Assembly (NCBI RefSeq): GCF_031755915.1
Contig: NC_083382.1
Location: 12,987,001 to 13,051,000, forward strand
Source: Ziziphus jujuba
Taxonomy: Eukaryota; Streptophyta; Magnoliopsida; Rosales; Rhamnaceae
Direction of reading: 5' to 3'
DNA length: 64,000 nucleotides
In this document: in pieces, positions 13,601 through 24,740 of the stretch
Layout: each line of letters starts with the position of its first letter
Position numbering within the stretch: the stretch's first letter is position 1
Translations under genes and position numbers: made by a program
Notes under the pieces: model-generated
What the model was told of the DNA's origin: nothing
What the model saw: the letters and a program-made list of their open reading frames with translations, nothing else
The model's database searches: none

Positions 13601-13770
13601 TATGTTATAATAATTGTTTTTTTTTTTGTAGTGGTGACTGTGGCATGTTTACACTCAAGACCATCGAATTTTTACATGCTAGATTACCAGTGACATTCAC
13701 ACAAGATGACATGGAGTTCTTTAGGAAGAAGTATGCATATGAGGCTTACAACAAAGAACTAAACATATGA
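10639..13770 (+). pseudogene. DUF1985-Ulp1 (C48-like cysteine protease) gene of the MULE
   Basis: Exons by splice signals: 10,639-11,338, 11,432-11,575, 11,739-12,087, 12,159-12,767, 12,874-12,969, 13,041-13,169, 13,271-13,527 and 13,632-13,770. Exons 1-2 encode a DUF1985-like domain (FTQRDFTIITSLWFGYEP, then IWGFETIPSLGQAFG). Exon 4 encodes a heptad-like helix (LTILEGEVASVRQDVKDL) and a basic linker. The last exons form a Ulp1 SUMO-protease-like core with catalytic His (NIHWLVGYVDL), Asp (VYDSD), Gln (PQQSNG) and Cys (GGDCGMF), all present. Such proteins cleave ubiquitin-like modifiers; their role for the transposon is unknown. Lesions: a frameshift near 10,775, stops at about 11,009 (Trp to TGA), 11,196 and 11,527, a frameshift near 11,965 and a TAG at 12,729. 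From 12,159 to the end all splice phases fit and only that TAG interrupts. Confidence 0.88.
12874..13770 (+). other. Ulp1 catalytic core, frame-intact part of the MULE protease pseudogene
   Basis: Four exons with phases 0/0/0/2 join into one uninterrupted frame ending NKELNI and TGA at 13,770. The His, Asp, Gln and Cys of the C48 active site are in the expected order and spacing. The contrast with the heavily broken DUF1985 half could mean later decay of the 5' half or chance. A downstream-initiated transcript cannot be excluded, and no start signal for one was identified. Confidence 0.75.
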
Positions 13771-14576
13771 GCTGAGTGGTGATGCATTTTTCTTTCCTTT
13801 TGTCATGTTTATAGATGCATATTATTTATTATATTTGACTTTTAATTGTAAATATAATGGTGGCTTATAATGTTCATTTAACAAAGATAACAATGTGCTA
13901 TTGATGTAAGGATAATTAATTGACCTTATAGGAAATGTGCCATGTTTATTTATTAGAATTTCGTTATGGACAAACGCCTTACGAGCTCAATTTCCAAATT
14001 TTAAAAAATTTTCTGCTTGTCGGAAAATATTTCCTATAGGCGGAAAAATTTTCCTCCAGTCGGAAATCCCATATGAAGATAAATTGAAGCCTCTGGATAA
14101 ATTTCCGCCAGGTGGAAAAATTTTCCTCCAAGCAGAAATAGTTTTCCTCCTGTTGGAAAAAATTTGCTTCAAGTGGAAATCGTTGAATAATTTTTACTCC
14201 TATCAGAAACTAATTTCCTCCACTTGGAAAATCAATTTCTAATAGATTATATAAGTTAATAGTGGGGTAAAAAAAATTGGAAGTGGAGACAAATATTATA
14301 TAAGATGAAGATGGAATTAACAAAAAATGTAGTGACATTTAAAATCAATAACCATTTTAAATAAAAGAAAAAATGATATATGTTTGTTTTTCTTTTCAAA
14401 ATCATTTGGACATTTCATAAAATGATATGTAAACTAAAGATTGAAAATCAATTCCAGAAAGCCTATTTTCATTTGGGATTAAATTCAAAAAAAAAAAAGA
14501 TTGCTAATAAATCTTCCACCGTGGAGTAGAAAATATTATATCCAATATATTAAACCATAACACTAAATTAAAACTT
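13771..14576. repeat. Convergent intergenic region with palindromic mini-repeat cluster 2
   Basis: This lies between the 3' ends of the Ulp1 and mudrA genes. Units of the TTTTCC-N-GGAAAA family occupy about 13,995-14,240 (for example TTTTCCTCCAGTCGGAAA and TTTTCCTCCTGTTGGAAAA), more diverged than cluster 1. The rest is AT-rich and probably holds both polyadenylation regions, but no specific signal was assigned. Confidence 0.7.
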
Positions 14577-17140
14577 TCTAATACGAAGCATAAGACAATG
14601 GATTCGTACATCTCTACCTATAATGTCCAACACCACCGCATTGGCTACATCTACGTCCAATAACATCTTCACTTTCGGATGGTATGCGTTGCATCCTCGA
14701 TCTACCGGCTCGCCTACGTGTCCATCTTGGTGGAAGAACAATGCGACTTGCCACGTTATCCGGGACATGCCACTGTTTTTCATCTAACAAAGGATAAATG
14801 GACTCAGCATAAGCTGCACGATATGCATCCGCGGTTTAGTAATGAGAACATATGCCATAAGGAGCAATTTTTCGATCTCTGCAAGCGGTAATACAATGAT
14901 CACAAGGATATTGATCAAGATCGAAGACTTTGCATGAGCATGTTTTTGATTGGAGATTAACTGTACCCCTCAAACTCCCACCTTCCACAAGAAATTCATG
15001 CATATTAATGGCTTTCACACATAGTCTGATGGACTCCAAATTTCGTAGTTTGAGATGCTCTTCCATATGGTCAGTCATAGGCTTTGTCAATTTTGCACCC
15101 CAGTACGTCGCTCATAAAACCACCTTTGCAGTAAATCCCGTATGTACTCTATTAATGCTACTATTGGCATCTCTTTAGCATCTAGCAAAATGCCATTCAA
15201 GCTTTCTGCAATATTGGTGGTCATAATAGTGTACCTTCTACATGGACAAAGAGAACGTGCCCACCTTGTAGGGTCACATGATTGAATGTACTGGGCAACC
15301 CTACTATTTTTTGCCTTAATTTGCCCCATATAAAACTCAAAATCTTCAACCAAATATGCACTAGCTGCGAGCATGAAACATTGTATTATTGATTCATCTT
15401 TTGCATGTCCATTTGCTTTAATATTTCTGCTTATATGGTACATGCACAACGCATGGTATGCATTGGGAAAAACTTTACGTAATGCCCTTTCAATAGCAGG
15501 GTGTCTATCACTCACAAACACCAAATCCGGAAAATCTCGGATGACATCCTTGAGGTTTGGAAAAACCATGTATATGCTTGCTCGTTCTCTCCATCTCCAA
15601 TGCCGAAAGCCAAAGGATATATTTGCTTATTGCCATCCATGCCCGATGTAATATACATGTACCCTTTGTATTTCCCTTTCAATGTAGTTGCAACAACAGC
15701 CAACATGGGTCTTATGTGGGATTTAAATCCCCTAATGCTTGCTCCAATCGCCATAAATAAATATACAAAATTGTTATTATCGTCTGTTTTGATACGTGTA
15801 ACAGTCCCAAGGTTCTTCGATACTAACTCATAACAATAGGCAGGTAACTTAGCAAAATTCTCCTCTGGAGATCCCCTAACACTGTTATGTGCATACTCTT
15901 TATCTCTCCATGCTTTGTTGTAGCTTATATTCACCCCATATTTCTGTAAAAAATCATGTTGAATTTCTTTGGTTTTGTAAACACGTGCAATACCTTCATA
16001 TTTAGATTTGATACATTGCCCGATAACCCGGCTACTAGCCTGCTTATGTTCTCGATGCATGATATCTAACGAGCAATTGTGTACATTGTCAAAAATTCTC
16101 ACAACAAATATTTCTCCATTTTTAAATGTGGTTGCACGTAGTCGCCATTTACAAATATTTTCCAAGCATACAACCTCATACCGTTGTGTAGTTGACCGTG
16201 TCACCTTGAACTCCTTATTTTCTCGCATGCAATAGATACTCAGTTTATTCTGTAGGTCACGTCTGTTGCGAAATAATTGTCCAACTACTATGCTCTCACA
16301 GCCAGTGAACTTTGACGAAAATATGGCCATAGAACCATTTCTGTTGCTCGATGATATGTGGTCACTTGTAGCACGATGAACCCTAACATCATCAACTCCT
16401 TCATTGTTCATTTCAGGATGCATATCATTATCATTGTCTGGCAACTCATGATCAAAATCTACATCATTATGATCAACATCATCCCATGCTGTATTGTAAT
16501 TCTCATCATGATCAATATGATGCAATTGCTCATACTCCTCATCGTTAGGAAACCGTTCAGCATAGTCACCTCCAACATCAACTCCTTCATGGATGTTAAA
16601 TGATGTCCAGGCCCCATGAACATCAACTTGATCTCTAAACTGAGTTTCTTGAACCATAATTTCTTGAGATGTAGCCTGAATAGGTTCAGTACCGGAAGTT
16701 TGTGGTAGACGAACGCCAATTGGAGGACAAGAAAAAGAATGAAGATTACTCCCACTATTCGAAGAAAATGTTGTTTGATGAACATTTCTACATACATGTT
16801 CAACTTTCGAAATTACCTCAACATACAATGGAGGCCGCATCATTGTCATCCCTCCATTCCTCACTTCTTGAAGAAAGCATTTCACATCCCTATCACATCG
16901 TATTTTTATAGGATCCAACTTTTCTACACATCGTCCATATATCCATTTTAGCTTTAGCAAACATTCATTTCGATCTATCTCAATAGAATTGAAAATCTCA
17001 TCCTCTAACTCTGATTTTGTGCATCTCTTGCCGACAGAAACCATTATATTTTTACCATTTCGATATTCCCAATTACCACCATCATTTTGTACCAATGTTC
17101 TATTGTATAATACCGCAATAACAATGTCATCATCTTCCAT
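14577..17140 (-). pseudogene. mudrA: MULE transposase (mudrA-like), decayed
   Basis: The start is ATG at 17,140 (MEDDDIVIAVLYN). In order come an N-terminal PB1-like region, an acidic Asp/Asn-rich linker, the MuDR DNA-binding domain (KVTRSTTQRYEVVCL, CKWRLRA), the MULE catalytic domain (LKGKYKGYMYITSGMDGNKQ, then DLVFVSDRHPAIERAL and YHALCMYHISRNIK), the SWIM zinc finger (CSCKVFDLDQYPCDH) and a C-terminal CCHC knuckle (RCSQCGGVGHYR, then C). Lesions: the first catalytic Asp of the DDE triad (usual VDATxLKG or VDGTxLKG) is Val, giving AVVATTLKG at about 15,690; one base is lost near 15,563 (TWFF then PNLKDV); a frameshift falls near 15,100; stops occur at about 14,846 and in the zinc knuckle near 14,614. 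No introns are needed. The protein cannot be active from this copy. Confidence 0.93.
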
Positions 17141-17822
17141 TTTACTACAAAATTAAATGAATAACATTAAACTAAATCAATAAATATATAAAATTTTGAA
17201 TAATATTAAACAAACATATTAACTGTATTAAAAAAATTGATTCTGGTTTTTTTTTTTTTCCGCCAAATATAGCTTTTTCCTATTGGCGGAAAACTGGTGG
17301 AAAATTGACGGAAATTTTGCAAAAACTGACAAACTGGAGGAAATTGGCGGAAGTTCATCTTTTTCGCCAAATTTCCTCCGTTTTTACTGTTTTTTGCAAT
17401 TTACATAAAATTTTCCCCATTTTCAAACCATATGCCACCTAAGTATCTTTAAAATCACATATAACAACTCATAAATTAATTTCTTGCATACCCATATTAA
17501 ATAAAAAGCTTAAAAAACCCTAAACTAACAAAAAATACAAGAAAAAAGAGAAAGAGAAAAAACAAAAAAAAACACATATTTCCTTACTTTCATTTAATAA
17601 GAAAAAAGATAAAATTTTTACCTGAGGTTAGTTTGAGATATGAGAAAATACAAAAAAATGAGAGTGAGAGGAGATGAGATGCAAAGAGTGACCTTAGAGA
17701 AACTCCACGAACGGCTGTGTAGAGGAAGGAGGAAAGGGTAAAAAAAAAAACCCTTTTGCGTAATTTTCAATTTTATCAAGGGTATTTTTGTCCCAAAGTG
17801 GCTATTTAAAAAAAAAAAAATT
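17141..17822. repeat. mudrA upstream region with palindromic mini-repeat cluster 3
   Basis: About 120-245 bp upstream of the mudrA ATG, 17,258-17,385 contains TTCCTATTGGCGGAAAA, GGTGGAAAA, GACGGAAA, GGAGGAAATTGGCGG and TTCGCCAAATTTCCTCCG. These are the same TTTTCC/GGAAAA units as at 10,434 and 13,995. The remainder (17,390-17,822) is AT-rich sub-terminal sequence running into the right terminus and presumably holds the mudrA promoter. Confidence 0.6.
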
Positions 17823-17875
17823 TTTGCTATTTTTTTAAAATGGAGTTGTAAGGTGGCTATTTTTCGAAAAAACCC
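17823..17875 (-). repeat. MULE right terminal inverted repeat
   Basis: Reverse complement of 6,307-6,359 with one mismatch. It is followed directly by the TATATATTC target duplicate. Confidence 0.92.
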
Positions 17876-17884
17876 TATATATTC
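17876..17884. repeat. 9-bp target duplication of MULE (right)
   Basis: TATATATTC, identical to 6,298-6,306. Confidence 0.9.
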
Positions 17885-17895
17885 ATCGTATAACG

Positions 17896-18853
17896 CTTTG
17901 ACTTTGGGCTTACTAAAGAAACGGGACCAGAAGAGTATGGGCATTCCAACTACAAGCCCACTGGGCTTCTAAGACATCTAAAACCTAATGATTCTTCTTT
18001 TTGCACTCCATGAGAAAGCAATAAACACAAACACAAGTGTTTGGTAATCCGTAAAGTAACCTCTCTTTTTTTTTTTTCTTTTTTTTTTTTTGGGTAAATT
18101 TATAAATTTATGTAACCTGTTTAGGGAAGTGGTTGTCACCGTACAGGTGTCTTCTTGAGATTATCAATTATGTAGATTTTTTAAAAATATAAATTTATTT
18201 TTAATTGTAACAAAAAATTTAAATTTAATTCATTCGAAATTCGAAATTTTTTATTATTAATCAAATAATACTAAAGGAGCAAAATTACTTCCTAAGTGTT
18301 AAAATATATAATCCCATTTTAATCTATCTCTTGCAAGTTCAAGTTTTTTTGAAAATGATAGTATTAGATGATGGTTTATCAAAATATCAAACTGCAATCA
18401 ATTCTCCTCTAATAAACTTGAATTATTGCCTTATAAAAAAAAATAGAGTTTAACTAAGATTTAAAATTAAATGAAATATTATTTAGATAAATATTTCAAA
18501 TATATTTATTTAATATTATTAGGGTAAAAGTAACAGGATAAGTAAATATCATATCCAAACAATTAAAATAAACACAAATAAAAATAAAAGTTTAACTTCA
18601 TTTGAAAAGAACCCAAGAAAAGAAAAATCACAAGCTATAGTCCATCTTAATTTCAATAACCATTTTTGAAAAAACAAATTAGGTTTAATTGGGGATTGAA
18701 AAAGGTTTTTGAAGATATTGATCAAACAACCAAAAACTTGTTTCTTCCTACACAAAAATAGAATATAACAAGAAATACCTAGAATAAATTATGGAGTGAA
18801 GTGGCAGATTAATTCAGAACTAATAAGGGTGACCGAAGAAAACAAAGAACAAA
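17896..18853. other. Spacer downstream of solo LTR A, duplicated at 44,073-44,922
   Basis: It begins with the right CTTTG target duplicate and TTTGGGCTTAC, shared with 31,251 onward in copy B. From about 18,016 it matches 44,073 onward almost base for base. It contains long T tracts at 18,065-18,093. No gene was recognised; the part nearest 18,853 may be the former 3' region of the Nudix gene. Confidence 0.65.
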
Positions 18854-20300
18854 TTAGGGAGTGAAATGGCAAACAAATAATAAATCTGATTTGCTGAAGA
18901 ATGCCTGGTGACTTTGCCTGTAGGGAATGGGAATTTAATAAGGACAAAATCGAAAAGAAAACGAGGTACAAGCAGATTTTAAGGAAACATGCTGAAACTA
19001 GCAATTTCCGTCTTGTGGAAGATTGATTTTGAGCCCAATTAGAGAGTAAGCATCTAGAAATGTGCGACAAACTAATTGATGAGAGGAAAAATCCTTACCT
19101 AAATGCTAAAACTTCCACGAATTCTGTCTCAATCTGAAGGAAACTAAAGCAACGTTATTATTTACATTGTAAAGCGGTAGTTACATGGAAAAACCATTTT
19201 CATATGAGTCTAGATATTTGATAGTTTAAAACTTACCCCTGTCTCTTCCTTCACTTCTCTAATTGCTGCATCGCATATATCCTCTCCCTGTGGATGTAAA
19301 AAATCAATGCATGGTGTATAACTTGAAATATTTGGGAAATACCCACATTTTTTATGTACTCACTTCATTAGTAACTCCTGTTGGCAGCTTCCACACACCT
19401 GAACCACTAAACATGCCCCTAATCTCCTGAACAACACGCACCTACCCAACAATATAGCTTAATATCAGTAGCCAAATATAACATGCCAACGTTAAATGTT
19501 ACATAAATTGGAAACATATTGTTGTAAAAAGGCGCCCCGCGGGGGGGGGGGGGGGGGGGTGGGTGTGGGGTGGGGGGGCGCGCGCGCGGGGAAGGAATAA
19601 AAGGAAAAAAGAAAGAGATTTTGACACCATGACTTCCTTTTCTTCCAGTCAAAGCAGCTTGGAATCTATGTTATTAACAATTTTAAGAAACAAAAAGCTA
19701 AGAAAGTGATATTCCTGCTACAGTGGTAATGAAATTTAATTTGGCCTTTGATCACTATAATAAAAACTATGCATTATTGTAGTAACTGAATTAGTTTGGC
19801 TTCATCACACAAAAACACATTAAATTCAAGTTGATATGGCACACTTCAAGTACTTAAAACATTAATCTTTCATTAGAGAAAAAAATCACCATGATTAAGA
19901 GGTTAAATTGATCTAAGACAATTTCACATTTCTTGATTTCATTTGTTGGGAATACCAGGAAAATCAGTGTTAGATCCAGAAAAAAATACCTCTCTTTTAT
20001 GGTTCGTGACAAATGCACCAATTCCCACTCGATGTGAAGCATTTACAGGAAGAGTTTCAACAGTATCAGGAATCCAATATACTAGCATAAGTAATCAGAT
20101 TCCGCATGGTGGTACCTAAATCCTTCCTATGAAATTCAAACAAGAAGCCTGAGATTGTAAATCAAGCTGATAGAGACCCAGTACCATAGCAGAAAATTCT
20201 AATGACCAATCCGATCTTCAAATTGGTTTCTTAATAGAAAGCTCAGTTAGAGTGAAGAATGCAATAATTTACCTTGACTGCAGCATCAACTAGACATCAA
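18854..20300 (-). pseudogene. Nudix hydrolase pseudogene, copy 1
   Basis: Splice-bounded exons on the - strand, 5' to 3': about 20,273-20,300 (VDAAVK), 19,990-20,126 (GFRYHHAESDYL, NASHRVGIGAFVTNHKRE), 19,364-19,441 (VRVVQEIRGMFSGSGVWKLP, TGVTNE), 19,237-19,287 (GEDICDAAIREVKEETG, a full Nudix box GX5EX7REUXEEXG), 19,099-19,133 (IETEFVEVLAF) and 18,854-18,917 (QSHQAFFSKSDLLFVCHFTP then stop). This matches plant cytosolic Nudix enzymes of the NUDT2/6/7/10 group, which hydrolyse ADP-ribose or NADH. One base is missing after GATTACTTA near 20,085, shifting the frame, and the same loss is in copy 2. The C-terminal ~60 residues usual in the family are absent. Confidence 0.85.
19531..19591. other. 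Anomalous G/C-rich insert in a Nudix intron
   Basis: GGCGCCCCGC is followed by 19 consecutive G, then TGGGTGTGGGG, seven G and CGCGCGCG. The duplicate copy at about 45,598-45,630 has only an A/G-rich run with five G. The composition is unlike the rest of the window. It could be a real G-quadruplex-forming expansion or, more likely, a sequencing or assembly artefact. Confidence 0.6.
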
Positions 20301-22559
20301 ATGAACAAGTGAAGAACGTAAAATCCTGACATGCTGCCTCCAGTGTGATATTGAAGCCTTTAGCCTGTAGAAAAAATCTTAGGATCCATAGGCTCTTTCA
20401 TCTCTACTCGAACTCCTCCACGTAGATCATCAAATTAAAATTGTATGTATAATGAAATCTCCATACGTAAATAAAATTTATTTATTTAAAAAAGTTATTT
20501 ATTTATTGATAAATGAATAAATTTATTAATTTGTAGATAAATGAATATTTATTAATTTAAAAGAAATGTTATACTAGTTTTTACTAAATAATTTTATGAA
20601 CTATATAATATATATTAATAAAGGAAAAGATCAATCAAGCCTGATCAAGTTATTGATCACCACTCAATAAATAAATAGAAAAAAGTAATGAACAAAGAAT
20701 TTTACTATATGGATTATTCTAACAATTGAAGGATTCCTATTAATAAATGTAAAGAAGATTGGGTTGGTTAGTTAGTTGATCTCTATTTATAAAAACCTAC
20801 ATATGATTTTGAATCAATTAATCAATTCTTATTTCAATTTTTTTTTTGTTTGTTGCACATCTTGGTAAAAACAAAAAACTTTAAATGTATAATTTTTTTA
20901 TTATATATTATAAATGTTTAAATATATGATATTAGTTTTTTATTGTACATCTGATGTTTTCCTTTTAGATTAATTCCATTATATGTTTTTTTTTTTTTTT
21001 GGGTCAAGGAATTTGATAAATTAATTATATTCAATTCATATAATTGTTTTTATAAATCGTTTTGTTATATAGTTTTATTCAGTTTATAAGGTTAATTTTG
21101 TTAAGTTTATTTTAAAAAAGGTGACATAATTAAATAATTCGTAAGAAAACCATCTTTATGGGGTATTTGGGTATTAGCAAAGTTAGGAATCTAAAATTTC
21201 CTAGGAAAGTTAAATTTTCTCCTATTTAGATAATTTTTAAGATAATGAATTTGTAGGTTCCAGTAGAAAATAAATCTCGTAATATGGAAAACTGACAGGT
21301 AAAGTGGATCCTACTAAAGATGTGTCATTCTTAAATTTCCTGAGAAATTAATATTATATATTTTTTAAAATACAATTTTATCCTTTAATTTTAATATATA
21401 AATTTATTTATTTAATTCGTTGTAAGTCCTATTTTCCTGTATAATTATTCAAACACTGTAAAAACAATCCCAAAAAAACTCATTGTCAAAAAACTGAATA
21501 CCAAAAAATCAGTTTCGTTCAATACTTTCCATTTTACCGAACACCCTATTAAGATATCTTTAATATTTAATTTGTAAGGAAACCATCCTTAAGATATCTT
21601 TAATATTTAAAAAAAAAACCTTTTTTCTTTAATCCATTGCTAGTTAAAACCTTTTTTCTTTAATCCATTGCTTGTTAACTAGAGTAAAGATAACTAATTT
21701 AACGTAGAATATATATAACTGGGCCCCATTTTCAGCAATAGCCATTTCTTTCCTATTAAAAAAAATAAAAATAAATAAATAAATAAACAAAAAGAAAAAG
21801 TTGATGTGGAAGAAAGCTTAGAATATTTCAAATAGTTTTCTTGGCATCATATAGATTTTCGTTCAAAATTTTGTCTTTCACGTAGTGAAGGGTTATGCCC
21901 CAAAAAAAAAATAAAAAAAAATAAAATAAAGCCTTGTAATTTTTGTTTTTACTTGTTTTTCAAAAAACAAATAGGAAGAAAAGTAATAAAAAATTGTTAA
22001 ACAAGAAAAATAGTGGATTTAAGTAAGACACATCATCCGTGATTGGTGAATCAAAGGACACAAGGAAGACAAATTCATGAAGAACCCGATTCGAATCACA
22101 ACTCTTTTTGGATGAATCAAGCCCCACTTTAGGGCATAAAGGTCAAAGCCTAATAACAAAGTCGTTTGTGTAATTGCAGCGACTCTTAGACACCTTTCTC
22201 GGCACTTATAGGATGAGGTCCAACTAAACGGGCCCATTGCCCACCTAAATGTGCAAGATAAAATCATCAAAATATTTTCTAGGAGGCATAAGCAGCATTG
22301 TTTTAGATTAGGATTTTCCATTTAAACCCTAGTTCCCTTATTTGGTTTTATGGTCTAACCTATTAAGGTTGGGAATCAGTTCTTTTATCCATTAAAAAAA
22401 CCACATGTCTAAGTAGGGATATACTTCGTAAATGTCAATAAATTTGAAAATGTGTCCTAAACCAAAGTTAAGGATAATTGACAGACAATTGGAGCAATTC
22501 TGAAATGCAAAGAATATGTTTGGTATGGATATGACCATTCAAATGAGAAATGAAAAACA
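20301..22559. other. AT-rich intergenic DNA, no gene recognised
   Basis: Nothing codes convincingly. A local tandem duplication at about 21,551-21,680 repeats AAGATATCTTTAATATTTA and then AACCTTTTTTCTTTAATCC. An open - strand frame at 22,019-22,321 (100 codons) has no recognisable motif and no supporting splice context. I left it uncalled. Confidence 0.6.
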
Positions 22560-24359
22560 TGCAAAATATTAAATTTAATTACATTTAGATTATATTTATT
22601 TATTTATTTTCTTTTTCTTTTCTTCTCCCCCATGTGGGAAAATACCCACAGGACTCTTTCTCCTTCTTTTCTTCTTCTTCTTCTCTCTTCCCCTCTCCCT
22701 CCCATCGGTCTCTCTCTCTCCTTGCTGCATCTCTTCCGGCCACTGGACGGCGTGGTGGCCAATGACTGGGTGAGTCCGAGCCTCGAGTCGATGGCCGGTT
22801 GGCCTGTAGATGCGCAGGGATCGGCGTCCAAAGAATACGGCGGTGAGGTGGTGGTTGACCAATTTTCCGGCAGCCACCGGTCGCATAGTTGGTTCCTCTC
22901 CCTAGTTTTCGACCCCCTAGTTCCAAAAATGACCCCCATTTGCTCAAATTCTAAGCGATTTGTGAGATATGAGGAGAAGGAGCTTGGCCGAAACTTCCCG
23001 GTCAAATTCCGATCACCACCAGCGAGGTTGTGGCCAATGGAGGATAGAAATGTGTTCTCTGTCTCATTAGCTTTCTATAGATATTTTATTTGCAAATTAT
23101 GGTGGAGTATTTTGAAAGATGCTATTTTGAATAAAATATTATTATTTTAATATGGTAGTCTGAAAAATATGTATGCTTAATATTTAAATAATTTTATTTA
23201 TATTGAAGATGCCAAAATTGTGTTGAATTGAATAAATTGTATCTTTATATATTTGATTAATTGTGAAATGGTATGTGGTTCTAATGATATTTGGTGTGAA
23301 ATGATTGGGAGGTTTGAGTAATTAATTACATTAAATTACTATGATAAAGAAATATGTTTATGTGTTAATTATTTACTTATTTATAGAATTGAATTATTGT
23401 GGAAGAGATTAATTTTATGAAATTATGGTTTAATTCTTTTATTAAATTTATGCGAATTTAAATGTCGAAATTTTGATGCATAAATAATGTATTTCTGTGA
23501 TTTTAATTATGTAAGAATTTTTTTATATTGTTTTGGTGAAAATTGATTTCATTGGATTTGAAGAAAAATATTTATTTAAAATTTAGCATTTCCAAAAAAA
23601 TATATTTATACATTAATTAATGAATTAATTTATTTATTGATTTATTCATAAACTTAATTTTATCTTATTTTATCGATACTCCTTATTTTAATAATACTAT
23701 AAAAATTTATAGTTTTTAAATGCACCATACACGTACCGGTGTTATATAGTTGTGGATGTGATTACTGCGCAGGTGGATGTGGATGTGATTAGCGGGTAGG
23801 TTGATTTATAAGGTTGTCTTGTAATTGCCATCGGACCGAGGGTAGGTAGGATATAATGTACAGTGAGCATCAGCCACCCCCTGCTATGGCCAGGACTTTG
23901 TTAGCAGTGGTGCGGTGGGACGCCACGCAATTATATGCCGGTTTCTCTCTTTGACCTCACCGTCAGACGGTGCTTTGAGACGCTGGGTATCATAGGACAT
24001 CACTGATATATAGTATGTGCATCAAGTATCTTTTATATATATATATACATATATTTTGTATTTGTATGTATCGTACCTTATGGGGACAGCGATCGGATGT
24101 GGTCCATGAAGAGCTAGCCTCGTAAATATGTTACCTACGAGTTTAAGGGATTGGACTACCAATCTAGGCAACCACCTCGGACTGCATTGGTAGCAGGGTG
24201 CCGACAACAGCTACAATCATGGATTACGCAGCATGTTGGAGGGTATTGTTTGTACCCTAGATACGAGTGTATATTTCATAATATATTTTGAATTTTTAAA
24301 TATTATTTGACCTCGTACTATTCTATCTATTCATAACCTGATTTTCTAACATTATAGTT

Positions 24360-24570
24360 AATTGCTTTTATTGTCATTACTATTATTAATATTATTCTCG
24401 TTATTAATATTACAATTATTATTTATCAGAATTATGTTTACAGTTATTTTCATTATTACTATTATTATCATCATCATTATGATTATTATTATTATTTTTA
24501 TTATTGCTATTATTTATTTTTATTTTTATTATTAATATTATTTATATTATTATTAATATTATTATCATCA
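24360..24570. repeat. ATT/ATTATT-rich microsatellite
   Basis: Degenerate (ATT)n with ATTAATATTATT interruptions over about 210 bp inside E1. It is absent from E2 and E3. Confidence 0.75.
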
Positions 24571-24589
24571 TATGTATATCTGGACAAGT

Positions 24590-24740
24590 ATCACAGCCTA
24601 CGGGTAAGAAAGATAGCCATTGGGCAAGTATAATAGTCCTTGGAACAAGTGGTAGCCTTTGGGCAGGTGAGATAGTCCTTGGGACAGCTGTGATTATGTG
24701 ATAGTCCTTGGACAAGTGGTTACCTTTGGGTGAATATGAC
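24590..24740. repeat. Short tandem repeat, ATAGTCCTTGGxACAAGTGG units
   Basis: About four degenerate units built from ATAGTCCTTGG, ACAAGTGG and TAGCCTTTGGGCA, inside E1. Confidence 0.65.

Larger units (their letters stand above)
6307..17875. mobile_element. Mutator-like element (Kaonashi/CUMULE type) carrying mudrA and Ulp1 genes
   Basis: This 11.57 kb element is bounded by inverted termini starting GGGTTTTTTCG and by an exact 9-bp duplication. The + strand carries a DUF1985-Ulp1 cysteine protease gene (10,639-13,770), and the - strand carries a mudrA transposase gene (14,577-17,140). The two are convergent. Plant MULEs that carry Ulp1-like genes are known (Kaonashi elements in Arabidopsis, CUMULE in melon), so the architecture has precedent. 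Both genes contain stops or frameshifts, so the copy is not autonomous. Near-identical termini suggest a moderately recent insertion into solo LTR A. The left 4 kb has no recognisable coding sequence. Confidence 0.92.

Noticed and set aside
19419..19652. 77-codon - strand frame with proline run
   Set aside because: The proline run is the translation of the anomalous poly-G tract and overlaps a Nudix exon read in a different frame.
22019..22321. 100-codon - strand frame
   Set aside because: No recognisable motif, no splice or homology support, and a single copy; it could be chance.
22600..23150. Open frames of 96-172 codons on both strands in E1
   Set aside because: Low-complexity GC/GA-rich sequence in an LTR-like element; frames are not kept in E3.
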